Shown in pieces: positions 5,666 through 12,193 of a DNA stretch of 12,811 nt. The notes beneath the pieces are model-generated. The model did not search any database. It had not been told where the DNA came from and worked only from the letters and a program-made list of their open reading frames with translations. Both the position numbers and the translations under genes were made by a program. The stretch lies in contig JBGPKH010000209.1 of NCBI GenBank assembly GCA_041485845.1, positions 1-12,811 of the forward strand, in the 5' to 3' direction. How positions within the stretch are numbered: the stretch's first letter is position 1; every line of letters begins with the position of its first letter. This DNA comes from OMOG01 sp041485845 (GTDB lineage Bacteria > Acidobacteriota > Terriglobia > Bryobacterales > Bryobacteraceae).

Positions 5666-7558
5666 ATGCAGAAAGGCTACGGAGTCGTCTGGCGGAGCCT
5701 CGGCCGCACCGATAAGGCCTTTCTGCTGCTGCTCGCGCTCTACGTCTTTCTCTACTTCTCGCGTCTGGCTTCGCTCCTGCAATCGCTCACCGGACTCACC
5801 GCTTTCATCGTCGGCCTCGTCGTCCTCTTCCGGTTGGCCCGCCGCGCCATGCGAAAGGCCATCTGGCGCCTTCGCAACCGCCTCATCGCCGCTTACCTGT
5901 TCATCGCGGTGGTGCCGATTGTCCTCCTCGTGGCCATGGTGTTGCTCGCCGGCTGGGTCGTCATCGGACAGGTGGCCGTTTACCTGGTGAACAAGGAGCT
6001 GGAGCATCGCGAAACCACACTCATCCGCCAGGCCGATTCCTTTGCGAACCTGCCCATGCGCGATCCCGAGGCGGCTCTCAACCGCTTTGCCAGAATCACC
6101 CGCAACGCTTTTCCGAACTTCGAATTGCTGATTTCGGGCGACCGTGAATTGCGTTATCCCGAAGACGCCCGGATCACCGCGCCGCCGCGCGAATGGAAAC
6201 ACGCCTCCGGCCTGGTCCTGAAGGAGGAAGGGGGCAAAGAGTACTTGTATGCGTGGGCGCACGTGCTGGCCAACAACCAGGAAGTCACGATTATGGCGCC
6301 CGTCACCCATGAGTTGCTGGCAGGGCTGATCCCCGGCCTGGGCGACGTCACCTTCTTCCCGCTGATGGGCCGCAATCACGACTCGCACGTTCCGCCGAAG
6401 AAGAACACGTTCGATTTCGAGTTCAACGGCTTTTATCCCGTCAACGTGCCCTCCTGGGATTCGCCGCGTTCCGAGCGCAGCCTGTTTCTGGTCGTGGATA
6501 CGCGCGTGTTTACCGTGCTGAACACGGTGTTCCAGAAGCTGGATTGGGCCGAAAGGTTATTGGGCGTCTTTATCGGTGTCGCCGCCGTGTTCCTCCTGGT
6601 CGAAATGCTCTCGCTGGTCGCCGGCGTCCAGATCAGCCGCACCATCACCAGCGCGGTGCACGAGCTCTACGAAGGCACCCAGCACGTCAAAGACGGCGAC
6701 TTCTCCTACCGGGTCCCGGTCAAAGGCAACGACCAGCTCGCGGAGCTCACCGGCTCGTTCAACGGCATGACCGCGAACCTGGGGCGGCTGATCGTGGTGG
6801 CCAAGGAGAAGGAGCGCCTGGAGTCCGAGCTGGCCATCGCCCGCGAGGTGCAGAACCAACTCTTCCCCAAGGACGTTCCCTTCACCAAGACACTGGAGCT
6901 GAAAGGCGTCTGCAACCCGGCCCGCATGGTGTCCGGCGACTACTACGATTTCATGGCGCTGACCGACCACTCCCTGGCATTTGCCATCGGGGACGTGGCC
7001 GGCAAGGGAATCTCCGCCGCCCTGCTCATGGCGACCATCCAGTCCACCATGCGCACGCAGTTGAGCACCTCGAACGGCGGCGGGCGGCATCAACTCTCCG
7101 CGGCGCGCATGGTGTCCATCCTGAACAAGCAACTGTATGCCACTACGGCGCCGGAAAAGTACGCCACCTTCTACTTCGCGCTGTACGAGGAATCGACGCA
7201 CTCTCTCACCTACACCAACGCCGGCCACCTCGCCCCCATCCTGCTGAGCGGCTCCACCATCCAGACCCTGGATTCCACGGGGACCGTTGTCGGCGCGTTT
7301 CCCTTCGCCCGCTATGAGGAGAGGACTGTGCCACTCGAGCACGGAGACATGCTCGTGGCCTACACCGACGGCATCGTGGAGCCGGAAAATGCATATGGAG
7401 AGATGTTCGGTGAGGACCGCTTGACGGACCTGGTCGTGAAATACGCAAAAGCCGACTCTTCCGAGATCATCGCCCGCACCATGGAAGCCGTGAATCTGTG
7501 GACCGGCTCTTCGGAATTGCAGGACGACATGACCATGGTGGTGGCGCGGCGCATATGA
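5666..7558 (+). CDS. Membrane sensor phosphatase with HAMP and SpoIIE/RsbU-type PP2C domain
   Basis: A 630-residue membrane signalling protein predicted to dephosphorylate a phosphoserine protein such as an anti-anti-sigma factor. Two hydrophobic segments (18-33, 41-58) precede a basic linker and a third at 73-98. An extracytoplasmic sensor region of about 200 residues follows with no domain I recognise, then a TM at about 298-320 and a HAMP domain at about 322-372 (VKDGDFSYRVPVKGNDQLAE). A short coiled coil (KERLESELAIAREVQNQLFP) joins the PP2C domain. Metal-binding acidic residues appear as GDYYD (D425, D428), GDVAGKG (D443), YTDGI (D568) and DDMTMVV (D620-D621), so the enzyme looks intact. 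No partner anti-sigma or STAS gene lies in the window. The stop overlaps the nnr start as ATGA, so the two are probably cotranscribed. Confidence 0.92.
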   Translation: MQKGYGVVWRSLGRTDKAFLLLLALYVFLYFSRLASLLQSLTGLTAFIVGLVVLFRLARRAMRKAIWRLRNRLIAAYLFIAVVPIVLLVAMVLLAGWVVIGQVAVYLVNKELEHRETTLIRQADSFANLPMRDPEAALNRFARITRNAFPNFELLISGDRELRYPEDARITAPPREWKHASGLVLKEEGGKEYLYAWAHVLANNQEVTIMAPVTHELLAGLIPGLGDVTFFPLMGRNHDSHVPPKKNTFDFEFNGFYPVNVPSWDSPRSERSLFLVVDTRVFTVLNTVFQKLDWAERLLGVFIGVAAVFLLVEMLSLVAGVQISRTITSAVHELYEGTQHVKDGDFSYRVPVKGNDQLAELTGSFNGMTANLGRLIVVAKEKERLESELAIAREVQNQLFPKDVPFTKTLELKGVCNPARMVSGDYYDFMALTDHSLAFAIGDVAGKGISAALLMATIQSTMRTQLSTSNGGGRHQLSAARMVSILNKQLYATTAPEKYATFYFALYEESTHSLTYTNAGHLAPILLSGSTIQTLDSTGTVVGAFPFARYEERTVPLEHGDMLVAYTDGIVEPENAYGEMFGEDRLTDLVVKYAKADSSEIIARTMEAVNLWTGSSELQDDMTMVVARRI

Positions 7559-9120
7559 AAATCCTGACCGCGGCTCAGATGCGCGAAGTGGATCGCCGTA
7601 CCGTCGAGATGGGCATCCCCGGCATCGTTCTGATGGAGAACGCCGGTCATCGCGTGGTGCACTTCCTGGCCGAGCGGTTCGCGCCGCTTTCCGCGCAGCG
7701 CATCGTGGTGCTGTGCGGAAAGGGGAATAACGGCGGCGATGGCATGGTCGTCGCCCGCCAGCTCTACACGCGATTTCGCCCGCAGGCGCTCCACGTCGTG
7801 CTGCTGGCCGATCCCGACGAGCTGAAGGGCGACGCCGCAGCCAACTACCGGATGCTCCGCGCGTGCGGCTGCGAGATCGCGCGGGAAATTCCACCCGACG
7901 CCCGCCTGGCGACCCTGGTGCTGGACGCGCTGCTGGGCACCGGCATCAACGGCCCCGCCACCGGCCGCGTGCTGGAGGCCATTCGCGAGATCAACACCGG
8001 CTTCACGCTCGCCAAGGTGGTGGCCGTGGACATTCCCTCCGGCATGCCGGGCGATTCGGGCGAGCCGGTGGGAGAGTTCGCGCGCGCCGACGCGACCGTG
8101 ACGTTCACCGCGCTGAAAGTGGCCCAGGCGATCCCGCCGAACTGCGACCACGTCGGCGAGTTGGTGGTCGGGCCGATCGGCAGCCCACCCGCGCTCTATG
8201 ACGATGTGTGGTTGTCGCTGGTGGAGCCTCGGATGTTCCGTCCGTTGCTCGGACCGCGCCCGCCCGGCGGTCACAAAGGAACGTTCGGCCATGTTCTGGT
8301 AGTGGCGGGTTCGCCGGGAAAATCGGGCGCCGCGGCGATGACCGGTCTGGGGGCCCTGCGCGCCGGCGCGGGGCTGGTGACCGTGGCATCGTCAGCCGCC
8401 GCCATCCCGCAGATCGCTTCACACGCTCCGGAGCTGATGACGGCCGCACTCGAAAACACCGCTCCCTTTGGTCGCGGGTCGGAAACGCTTGCTGAGCCGC
8501 GACCGGAGGGAGCGATCTTGCCCATGACACTAGACATCCTTGCCGAGGGCAAGACAGTCCTCGCCATAGGCCCCGGCCTGGGTCAGACCCCCGAGGTCGA
8601 AGCCCTGGTGAACCACGCCGTCGAAACGTTCCCACAGCCGATTGTTCTCGATGCCGACGCGCTCGGACCGATTCCTGCTGGGGTGCCCTCTGGGCCCGGC
8701 GCGGTTCGCGTCCTCACCCCCCATCCCGGCGAAATGTCCCGTCTCACCGGTAAGCCCACCGCCGAGATCCAGAAGGACCGCATCGGCGCCGCCCGCGCCT
8801 TCGCCACCGAACATCACCTGACGCTAGTCCTCAAAGGCCAGCGCACCGTCATCGCCTTTCCCGATGGCCGCGTGTGGATCAACCCCACCGGCAGCCCCGC
8901 GATGGGCACCGGCGGCAGCGGCGACATCCTCACTGGCCTGATCGCCGGCTTCCTCGCGCAATTCCCCAACGACCCCGACCGCGCCGTCGCCGCCGCCGTG
9001 TACCTCCACGGCCTCGCCGGCCAGATCGGCGCCCGCGCACTCGGCGAAAAGTGCCTCATCGCTACCGACCTCCTGAAGTATCTGCCTCAAGCCATGGAGG
9101 AGTGTGCCCGCATCCGGTAG
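7555..9120 (+). CDS. nnr: Bifunctional NAD(P)HX epimerase / ADP-dependent NAD(P)HX dehydratase
   Basis: This 521-residue enzyme repairs hydrated NADH and NADPH in the cytoplasm. The N-terminal YjeF-type epimerase domain (about 1-220) shows MENAGHRV and GKGNNGGDG (residues 55-63). The C-terminal ribokinase-like dehydratase domain begins near residue 238 (KGTFGHVLVVAGSPGKSGAA) and contains IGPGLG, VLDADAL, LTPHPGEMSRL and the nucleotide-site GTGGSGD (451-457). Length is normal for the fused form. The ATG overlaps the phosphatase stop (ATGA), and in-frame codons upstream of it lie inside that gene. Residues 303-319 (APFGRGSETLAEPRPEG) are encoded by a 53-bp palindromic element inserted in frame between PELMTAAL and the conserved GPGLG segment, probably in a surface loop; all catalytic motifs remain. 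In E. coli nnr directly precedes tsaE; here a secreted-protein gene lies between them. Confidence 0.95.
   Translation: MKILTAAQMREVDRRTVEMGIPGIVLMENAGHRVVHFLAERFAPLSAQRIVVLCGKGNNGGDGMVVARQLYTRFRPQALHVVLLADPDELKGDAAANYRMLRACGCEIAREIPPDARLATLVLDALLGTGINGPATGRVLEAIREINTGFTLAKVVAVDIPSGMPGDSGEPVGEFARADATVTFTALKVAQAIPPNCDHVGELVVGPIGSPPALYDDVWLSLVEPRMFRPLLGPRPPGGHKGTFGHVLVVAGSPGKSGAAAMTGLGALRAGAGLVTVASSAAAIPQIASHAPELMTAALENTAPFGRGSETLAEPRPEGAILPMTLDILAEGKTVLAIGPGLGQTPEVEALVNHAVETFPQPIVLDADALGPIPAGVPSGPGAVRVLTPHPGEMSRLTGKPTAEIQKDRIGAARAFATEHHLTLVLKGQRTVIAFPDGRVWINPTGSPAMGTGGSGDILTGLIAGFLAQFPNDPDRAVAAAVYLHGLAGQIGARALGEKCLIATDLLKYLPQAMEECARIR
8461..8513. repeat. In-frame palindromic element inside nnr
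   Basis: The left arm at 8461-8480 (GCTCCCTTTGGTCGCGGGTC) and the right arm at 8494-8513 (GAGCCGCGACCGGAGGGAGC) are reverse complements at 17 of 20 positions, around a 13-base loop. Two of the three mismatches would be G-U pairs in RNA. The element begins on a codon boundary and adds about 17 residues to the protein. A half copy is present at 3866-3886, which supports a dispersed repeat family. Confidence 0.75.
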
Positions 9121-9160
9121 CGTCTCCACCGCACACTGGGAATCCCCCAGACCGCCGGTA

Positions 9161-9166
9161 TACAAT
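9161..9166 (+). promoter_or_regulatory. Candidate -10 (TACAAT) of the secreted protein gene before tsaE
   Basis: TACAAT (also readable as TATACA two bases earlier) ends eight bases before the ATG at 9175. There is no Shine-Dalgarno and no -35 match. The expected leader is zero to two bases. Confidence 0.4.
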
Positions 9167-9174
9167 GTTCGGCT

Positions 9175-9951
9175 ATGCAACGTGCTTTTCTATCCCTCGC
9201 CTTTGCGAGTCTGTGCCTGGCCGCCGACCCGCCGGCGATGGTTCTCTCTACCGCAGGCGCCGACCCCACAACGGTCCGCGCCACCGTCGCGGCCTTTCAG
9301 GATCTGCTGGGGCCGTTGAACCCGCCTGGGGCCACCGGCAATCCAGCCGGACGTCGCGAGATCAATTGGGATGGCGTCCCCGCAATCTTCGCCTGGCCCA
9401 ACAGCCTCCCGCCCGATTTCTTCAACAGGAACTCGGTTCGCGGCGTGGTGTTGAGCTCCGATAACGCGGGATGGTCCTCGTTTCAGGTCAGCGCCAACGC
9501 CGCCGACGCCGCGGTCCGTTTCGACACGATCAACCAGGGCTACTCGTCCATCTTCCAGACATTCAGTCCGGAAAGGCTGTTCAGCAGCGCCGACGCCAAC
9601 GACTACGACGTGGATTTCTTCGTTCCCGGCACTCAGGTCAAAGGGAAAGTGAACGGCTTTGGCGCCATCTTCACGAATGTGGCCCTCCCCTTCAGCAGTT
9701 CGATCGAGTTCTTCAATGCCGACGGCGTGTCGTTGGGAAAATACTACGTATCGCCGGCGGCCAAAAGTCTGTCGTTTCTCGGGGTGGTCTTCCCGAAAGC
9801 GATGGTAACGGGCGTCCGCATCGTTCCGGGCACGACCCCAATCGGGCCGGCGGATAACCCGGCTGCGGGCATCAACATTGTCGTGCTCGACGATTTCACC
9901 TACGGCGAACCAGTGAACGACCGCGTGGCAACGCCGTCGGGCGGCGCGTAG
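9175..9951 (+). CDS. Secreted protein of unknown function
   Basis: A 258-residue protein with a short signal peptide (MQRAFLSLAFASLCLA, cleaved before ADPP). The mature part is rich in Phe, Asn, Asp and Gly and looks beta-structured. Recognisable stretches are REINWDGVPAIFAWP, DVDFFVPGTQVKGKVNGFGA, FNADGVSLGKYYV and a C-terminal NIVVLDDFTYGEP. It resembles jelly-roll-like exported proteins of soil bacteria, some of which carry PEP-CTERM sorting tails, but this one ends in a plain Ala/Gly-rich tail with no sorting motif or membrane anchor. No catalytic motif is seen. The stop lies four bases before the tsaE start, so they are probably cotranscribed, although the functions look unrelated. The ATG at 9175 is chosen for its signal peptide and the TACAAT just upstream. 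Confidence 0.75.
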   Translation: MQRAFLSLAFASLCLAADPPAMVLSTAGADPTTVRATVAAFQDLLGPLNPPGATGNPAGRREINWDGVPAIFAWPNSLPPDFFNRNSVRGVVLSSDNAGWSSFQVSANAADAAVRFDTINQGYSSIFQTFSPERLFSSADANDYDVDFFVPGTQVKGKVNGFGAIFTNVALPFSSSIEFFNADGVSLGKYYVSPAAKSLSFLGVVFPKAMVTGVRIVPGTTPIGPADNPAAGINIVVLDDFTYGEPVNDRVATPSGGA

Positions 9952-9955
9952 GAGC

Positions 9956-10378
9956 GTGTCCACTTATCGTTCGTCCTCCGAGTCCGAGACCATCGCCCTC
10001 GGTGAACGCCTGGCCCGCGAGCTGCCGCGCAAACGTACGGTGCTGCTCATCGGCAACCTGGGCGCCGGCAAAACGACGCTCGCCAAAGGAATCGTCCACG
10101 GCCTCCACGCCGCTCCGCCCGAAGAGGTCTCCAGCCCCACCTTCACGCTCATCCACGAATACGGCGGCGGACGGGTGTACCATATCGATCTGTACCGTCT
10201 GGAAGAACTGCGCGAAGTTGCGACCCTGGGACTCGAGGAGATCTTCGACCGCGAAGCCATCGTCCTCATCGAATGGGGCGAGCGATTTCCGCAAATCCTG
10301 CCGCCCGATCGGACCGAAATTCGCATCCGCGCGTTCGACAACGACGAAAGGGAAATCGAAGTAAACCAATTACCATGA
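9956..10378 (+). CDS. tsaE: tRNA t6A biosynthesis ATPase TsaE
   Basis: A 140-residue cytoplasmic P-loop ATPase that works with TsaB and TsaD to make threonylcarbamoyl-adenosine at position 37 of ANN-decoding tRNAs. The Walker A motif GNLGAGKTT is at residues 33-41. It is followed by the family signatures SSPTFTLIHEY, VYHIDLYRL and LIEWGERF. Length is normal. The start is GTG at 9956; the next in-frame GTG would remove sequence up to the Walker A strand. AGGAG lies only one base before the GTG, so initiation may rely on coupling to the stop four bases upstream. The stop overlaps the next gene as ATGA. The tsaB and tsaD genes are not in this window. Confidence 0.95.
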   Translation: MSTYRSSSESETIALGERLARELPRKRTVLLIGNLGAGKTTLAKGIVHGLHAAPPEEVSSPTFTLIHEYGGGRVYHIDLYRLEELREVATLGLEEIFDREAIVLIEWGERFPQILPPDRTEIRIRAFDNDEREIEVNQLP

Positions 10379-11160
10379 GCAAGCAACCGTGGGCACTGAT
10401 ACTGGGCGCATCCAGCGGCTTCGGCGAGGCCACCGCGCTGGAACTGGCGGGCGCCGGCATGAACATCTTCGGCGTCCACCTCGACCGCCGCGACAAGCTG
10501 CCGCACGTCGCCGAAATCCAGGAGAAGATTCGCGCTATGGGACGTGACGTGGAGTTCTTCAACTGCAACGCCTCCGACGACGAGATGCGCCAGAACACCG
10601 TAGAGCAGATCCGCCAGCGCCTCACCAACCCGCCGGGCGTACTCCGCGTGCTCATGCATTCCCTGGCCTTCGGCGCGCTCAAACCGCTGGCCGGCGCGGA
10701 GCAGGTAGTCTCCAGGAAACAGCTCGAAATCACCGCCGATACCATGGGCCACTCGCTGGTCTACTGGGTGCAGGACTGCCTCCGCGCGGGCCTCTTCGAT
10801 TGGGGCGGCCGCATCTTCGCCATGACCTCGAGCGGCAGCACCAAAGCCATCCCCAATTACGGACCCGTAAGCGCCGCCAAGGCCATCCTCGAAGCCCACA
10901 TCCGCCAACTGGCGCTGGAGCTCGCGCCCGCAGGCATCACCGCCAACGCCATCCTCGCGGGCGTCACCGATACCCACGCGCTGCGCCAGATCCCCGGCTT
11001 CGAAAAGCTCATGGAGATCGCGCGCCAGCGCAACCCCCACCACCGCCTCACCACGCCCGAGGACGTCGCGCGCTGCATCGCCGCGCTGTGCCACCCCGCG
11101 ACCTACTGGCTCACCGGCAACACCCTGCAGGTGGACGGCGGCGAGAACATCGTCGGATGA
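10375..11160 (+). CDS. Short-chain dehydrogenase resembling FabI/FabL enoyl-ACP reductase
   Basis: A 261-residue Rossmann-fold oxidoreductase. The cofactor loop GASSGFG is at residues 11-17. HSLAFG (95-100) and AIPNYGPVSAAKAILEA resemble FabI, and the catalytic pair is Y162 and K169, spaced Y-X6-K as in enoyl-ACP reductases rather than the usual Y-X3-K. Ser152 stands where FabI has its second tyrosine, as in FabL. The C-terminus has NAILAGVTDT and TGNTLQVDGG, typical of the class. The likely reaction is reduction of enoyl-ACP or a related enoyl thioester in fatty-acid synthesis; another enoyl or keto substrate is possible. The ATG overlaps the tsaE stop (ATGA); the frame extends upstream, but only through tsaE. 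A short inverted repeat lies downstream. Confidence 0.85.
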   Translation: MSKQPWALILGASSGFGEATALELAGAGMNIFGVHLDRRDKLPHVAEIQEKIRAMGRDVEFFNCNASDDEMRQNTVEQIRQRLTNPPGVLRVLMHSLAFGALKPLAGAEQVVSRKQLEITADTMGHSLVYWVQDCLRAGLFDWGGRIFAMTSSGSTKAIPNYGPVSAAKAILEAHIRQLALELAPAGITANAILAGVTDTHALRQIPGFEKLMEIARQRNPHHRLTTPEDVARCIAALCHPATYWLTGNTLQVDGGENIVG

Positions 11161-11220
11161 AGCGTCCATCCGTGCCATAGGCAGCTTTTGCAGGAACGCG
11201 GTGAGCTGCGTTTCATCGAC

Positions 11221-11256
11221 CTTCCGGGGCCAAGGCCGCCGCGGTATAGCCGGAAG
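11221..11256. other. Inverted repeat downstream of the reductase gene
   Basis: CTTCCGG (11221-11227) and CCGGAAG (11250-11256) are perfect 7-bp arms around a 22-base GC-rich loop, in the space between convergent genes. It could help end transcription of the reductase operon, but there is no T-tract. Nothing else is recognised between 11161 and 11359. Confidence 0.3.
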
Positions 11257-11359
11257 TTGCAATTGTCCAGAATTCTGCCAAATAGATCGCAATGCACATC
11301 AAGATCAGTCAGGACGTCACTATTCAGGGTCCGGGATCGGGACTGCTGACGAGGGCTTC

Positions 11360-11662
11360 TCAAGCCACCTTGGATTTCGGTGTCACTTCGCGTTCGATGG
11401 TCTTGAGCTTTTCCTGCCGCGCGACTCGCAGTTCGTAGTCGGCCTGAAGTCCGACCCAGAATTCCGCGCTGGTACCCAGGTAGCGCGCGAGGCGAAGCGC
11501 CGTATCTGCCGAGATGCCGCGCCGCCCACGCACAATTTCGTTCAAGCGCGCGGCGTCAACAGCCAGGGCTTTGGCCAGTTGGTTTACGCTCATGTGAATC
11601 GGCTCCAGGACGTCCTTTTTGATAGTCTCGCCGGGGTGGATGGGCCGCAGCAATTTGATCAT
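11360..11662 (-). CDS. higA: HigA-type antitoxin, XRE-family DNA-binding protein
   Basis: A 100-residue antitoxin that neutralises the HigB mRNA-cleaving toxin and represses its own operon. It opens with MIKLLRPIHPGE, the usual HigA start. A helix-turn-helix follows at about residues 25-60 (MSVNQLAKALAVDAARLNEI, then ISADTALRLARYLGTSAEFW), and the family-typical tail LQADYELRVARQ. The ATG at 11662 has a good Shine-Dalgarno (AGGAG, five bases away) that lies just past the toxin stop; a TTG five codons earlier would bury this site. It is the second gene of the pair, 11 bases after higB, the normal toxin-first order for this family. Confidence 0.94.
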   Translation of the reverse strand: MIKLLRPIHPGETIKKDVLEPIHMSVNQLAKALAVDAARLNEIVRGRRGISADTALRLARYLGTSAEFWVGLQADYELRVARQEKLKTIEREVTPKSKVA

Positions 11663-11667
11663 GGTTA

Positions 11668-11672
11668 CTCCT
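11668..11672 (-). promoter_or_regulatory. Ribosome binding site of higA
   Basis: AGGAG on the minus strand lies five bases from the higA ATG and immediately after the higB stop codon (TGAGAGGAGTAACCATG). It fixes the antitoxin start and is among the strongest Shine-Dalgarno sequences in the window, in line with high antitoxin translation. Confidence 0.7.
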
Positions 11673-11673
11673 C

Positions 11674-11949
11674 TCAATGGTAATCGACGATCTCGACGTC
11701 ATTTGCGTCGCCGCTGGACCAGACGAAGCAGATGCGGAACTGGTCGTTCACGCGGATCGAGTGCTGTCCCGCGCGGTCTCCTTTCAGCGTCTCCAGTTGA
11801 TTGCCCGGAAGGGAAAGATCGTGCAGGCTCCGGGCCTGGTTCAGTTGATACAACTTTCGCCGAGCCGTCTTTTCTATGGCCTGAAAACGCTTCGAGAACT
11901 GGTCGTTGAATATCTTCTCAGCTTCAGGATCCCGAAAAGTACGGATCAT
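11674..11949 (-). CDS. higB: HigB-type toxin, RelE-superfamily ribosome-dependent mRNA interferase
   Basis: A 91-residue toxin that cleaves mRNA on the ribosome. It starts MIRTFRDPEAEKIF and has the family pattern ARRKLYQLNQARSLHDLSLP, LETLKGDRAGQHSIRVN, QFRICFVW and the C-terminal DVEIVDYH, with the basic and His residues expected of an active toxin. Length is normal and no disruption is visible. It is the first gene of the pair, followed after 11 bases by higA. A TACACT hexamer lies six bases before the ATG, with TTGCAC 18 bases further upstream. An 8-bp perfect palindrome between these boxes is a candidate HigA operator. Confidence 0.94.
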   Translation of the reverse strand: MIRTFRDPEAEKIFNDQFSKRFQAIEKTARRKLYQLNQARSLHDLSLPGNQLETLKGDRAGQHSIRVNDQFRICFVWSSGDANDVEIVDYH

Positions 11950-11955
11950 GGCCTT

Positions 11956-11985
11956 AGTGTATAGCGAGTAGCGCTAAACGTGCAA
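11956..11985 (-). promoter_or_regulatory. higBA promoter with candidate HigA operator
   Basis: On the minus strand, TTGCAC (11980-11985), 18 bases, then TACACT (11956-11961), six bases, then the higB ATG. Between the boxes lies the perfect palindrome TAGCGCTA (11969-11976), with a further TAGCG at 11962-11966. A repressor bound there would block the promoter, as expected for autoregulation by HigA. Confidence 0.5.
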
Positions 11986-12130
11986 GACGCGTAGCGGGCC
12001 TTCGAAAGGCAGAGCGCGCAAAGATTCCTCTGGTCCTGCTGCCGAGAGGATCACTGATGGTGGACTCCCAGGCCGGCCATTGAGCTTCGCAAAGTATCGT
12101 GACAGCGAGGTAGCGCCGCGCAGGATGTCA

Positions 12131-12152
12131 TCCGGTTGGAGACCTGTCCCAC
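12131..12152. repeat. Degenerate copy of the intergenic palindromic repeat
   Basis: TCCGGTTGGAGACCTGTCCCAC aligns with the third unit of the 5113-5181 cluster at about 16 of 22 positions, including GGTT and the ending CCCAC. Its stem has decayed to three pairs. It lies in the 244-base space between higB and the DinB-like gene, where I see no gene. A small perfect hairpin, GCCTT-CGA-AAGGC, is also present at 11998-12010. Confidence 0.45.
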
Positions 12153-12181
12153 AGAATGGCCACCCCGCCCGGAGAACATCG

Positions 12182-12187
12182 TAGGAT
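12182..12187 (+). promoter_or_regulatory. Candidate leaderless -10 (TAGGAT) of the DinB-like gene
   Basis: TAGGAT is followed by exactly six bases (GATCTC) and the ATG at 12194. The same bases contain AGGA seven bases from the ATG, which could serve as a weak Shine-Dalgarno, so leaderless and led expression cannot be separated here. Confidence 0.35.
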
Positions 12188-12193
12188 GATCTC

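Noticed and set aside
9135..9150. CTGGG-AATCC-CCCAG hairpin after nnr as a terminator
   Set aside because: The stem is only five pairs with no T-tract; too weak to call.
9964..11292. Long open frame of about 440 codons on the minus strand, antisense to tsaE and the reductase
   Set aside because: It runs exactly against two recognisable genes, its protein shows no family motif, and long antisense frames are expected at high G+C. The same applies to minus-strand frames at 6557-7894 and 7360-8292 and plus-strand frames at 1394-2545 and 2992-4080.
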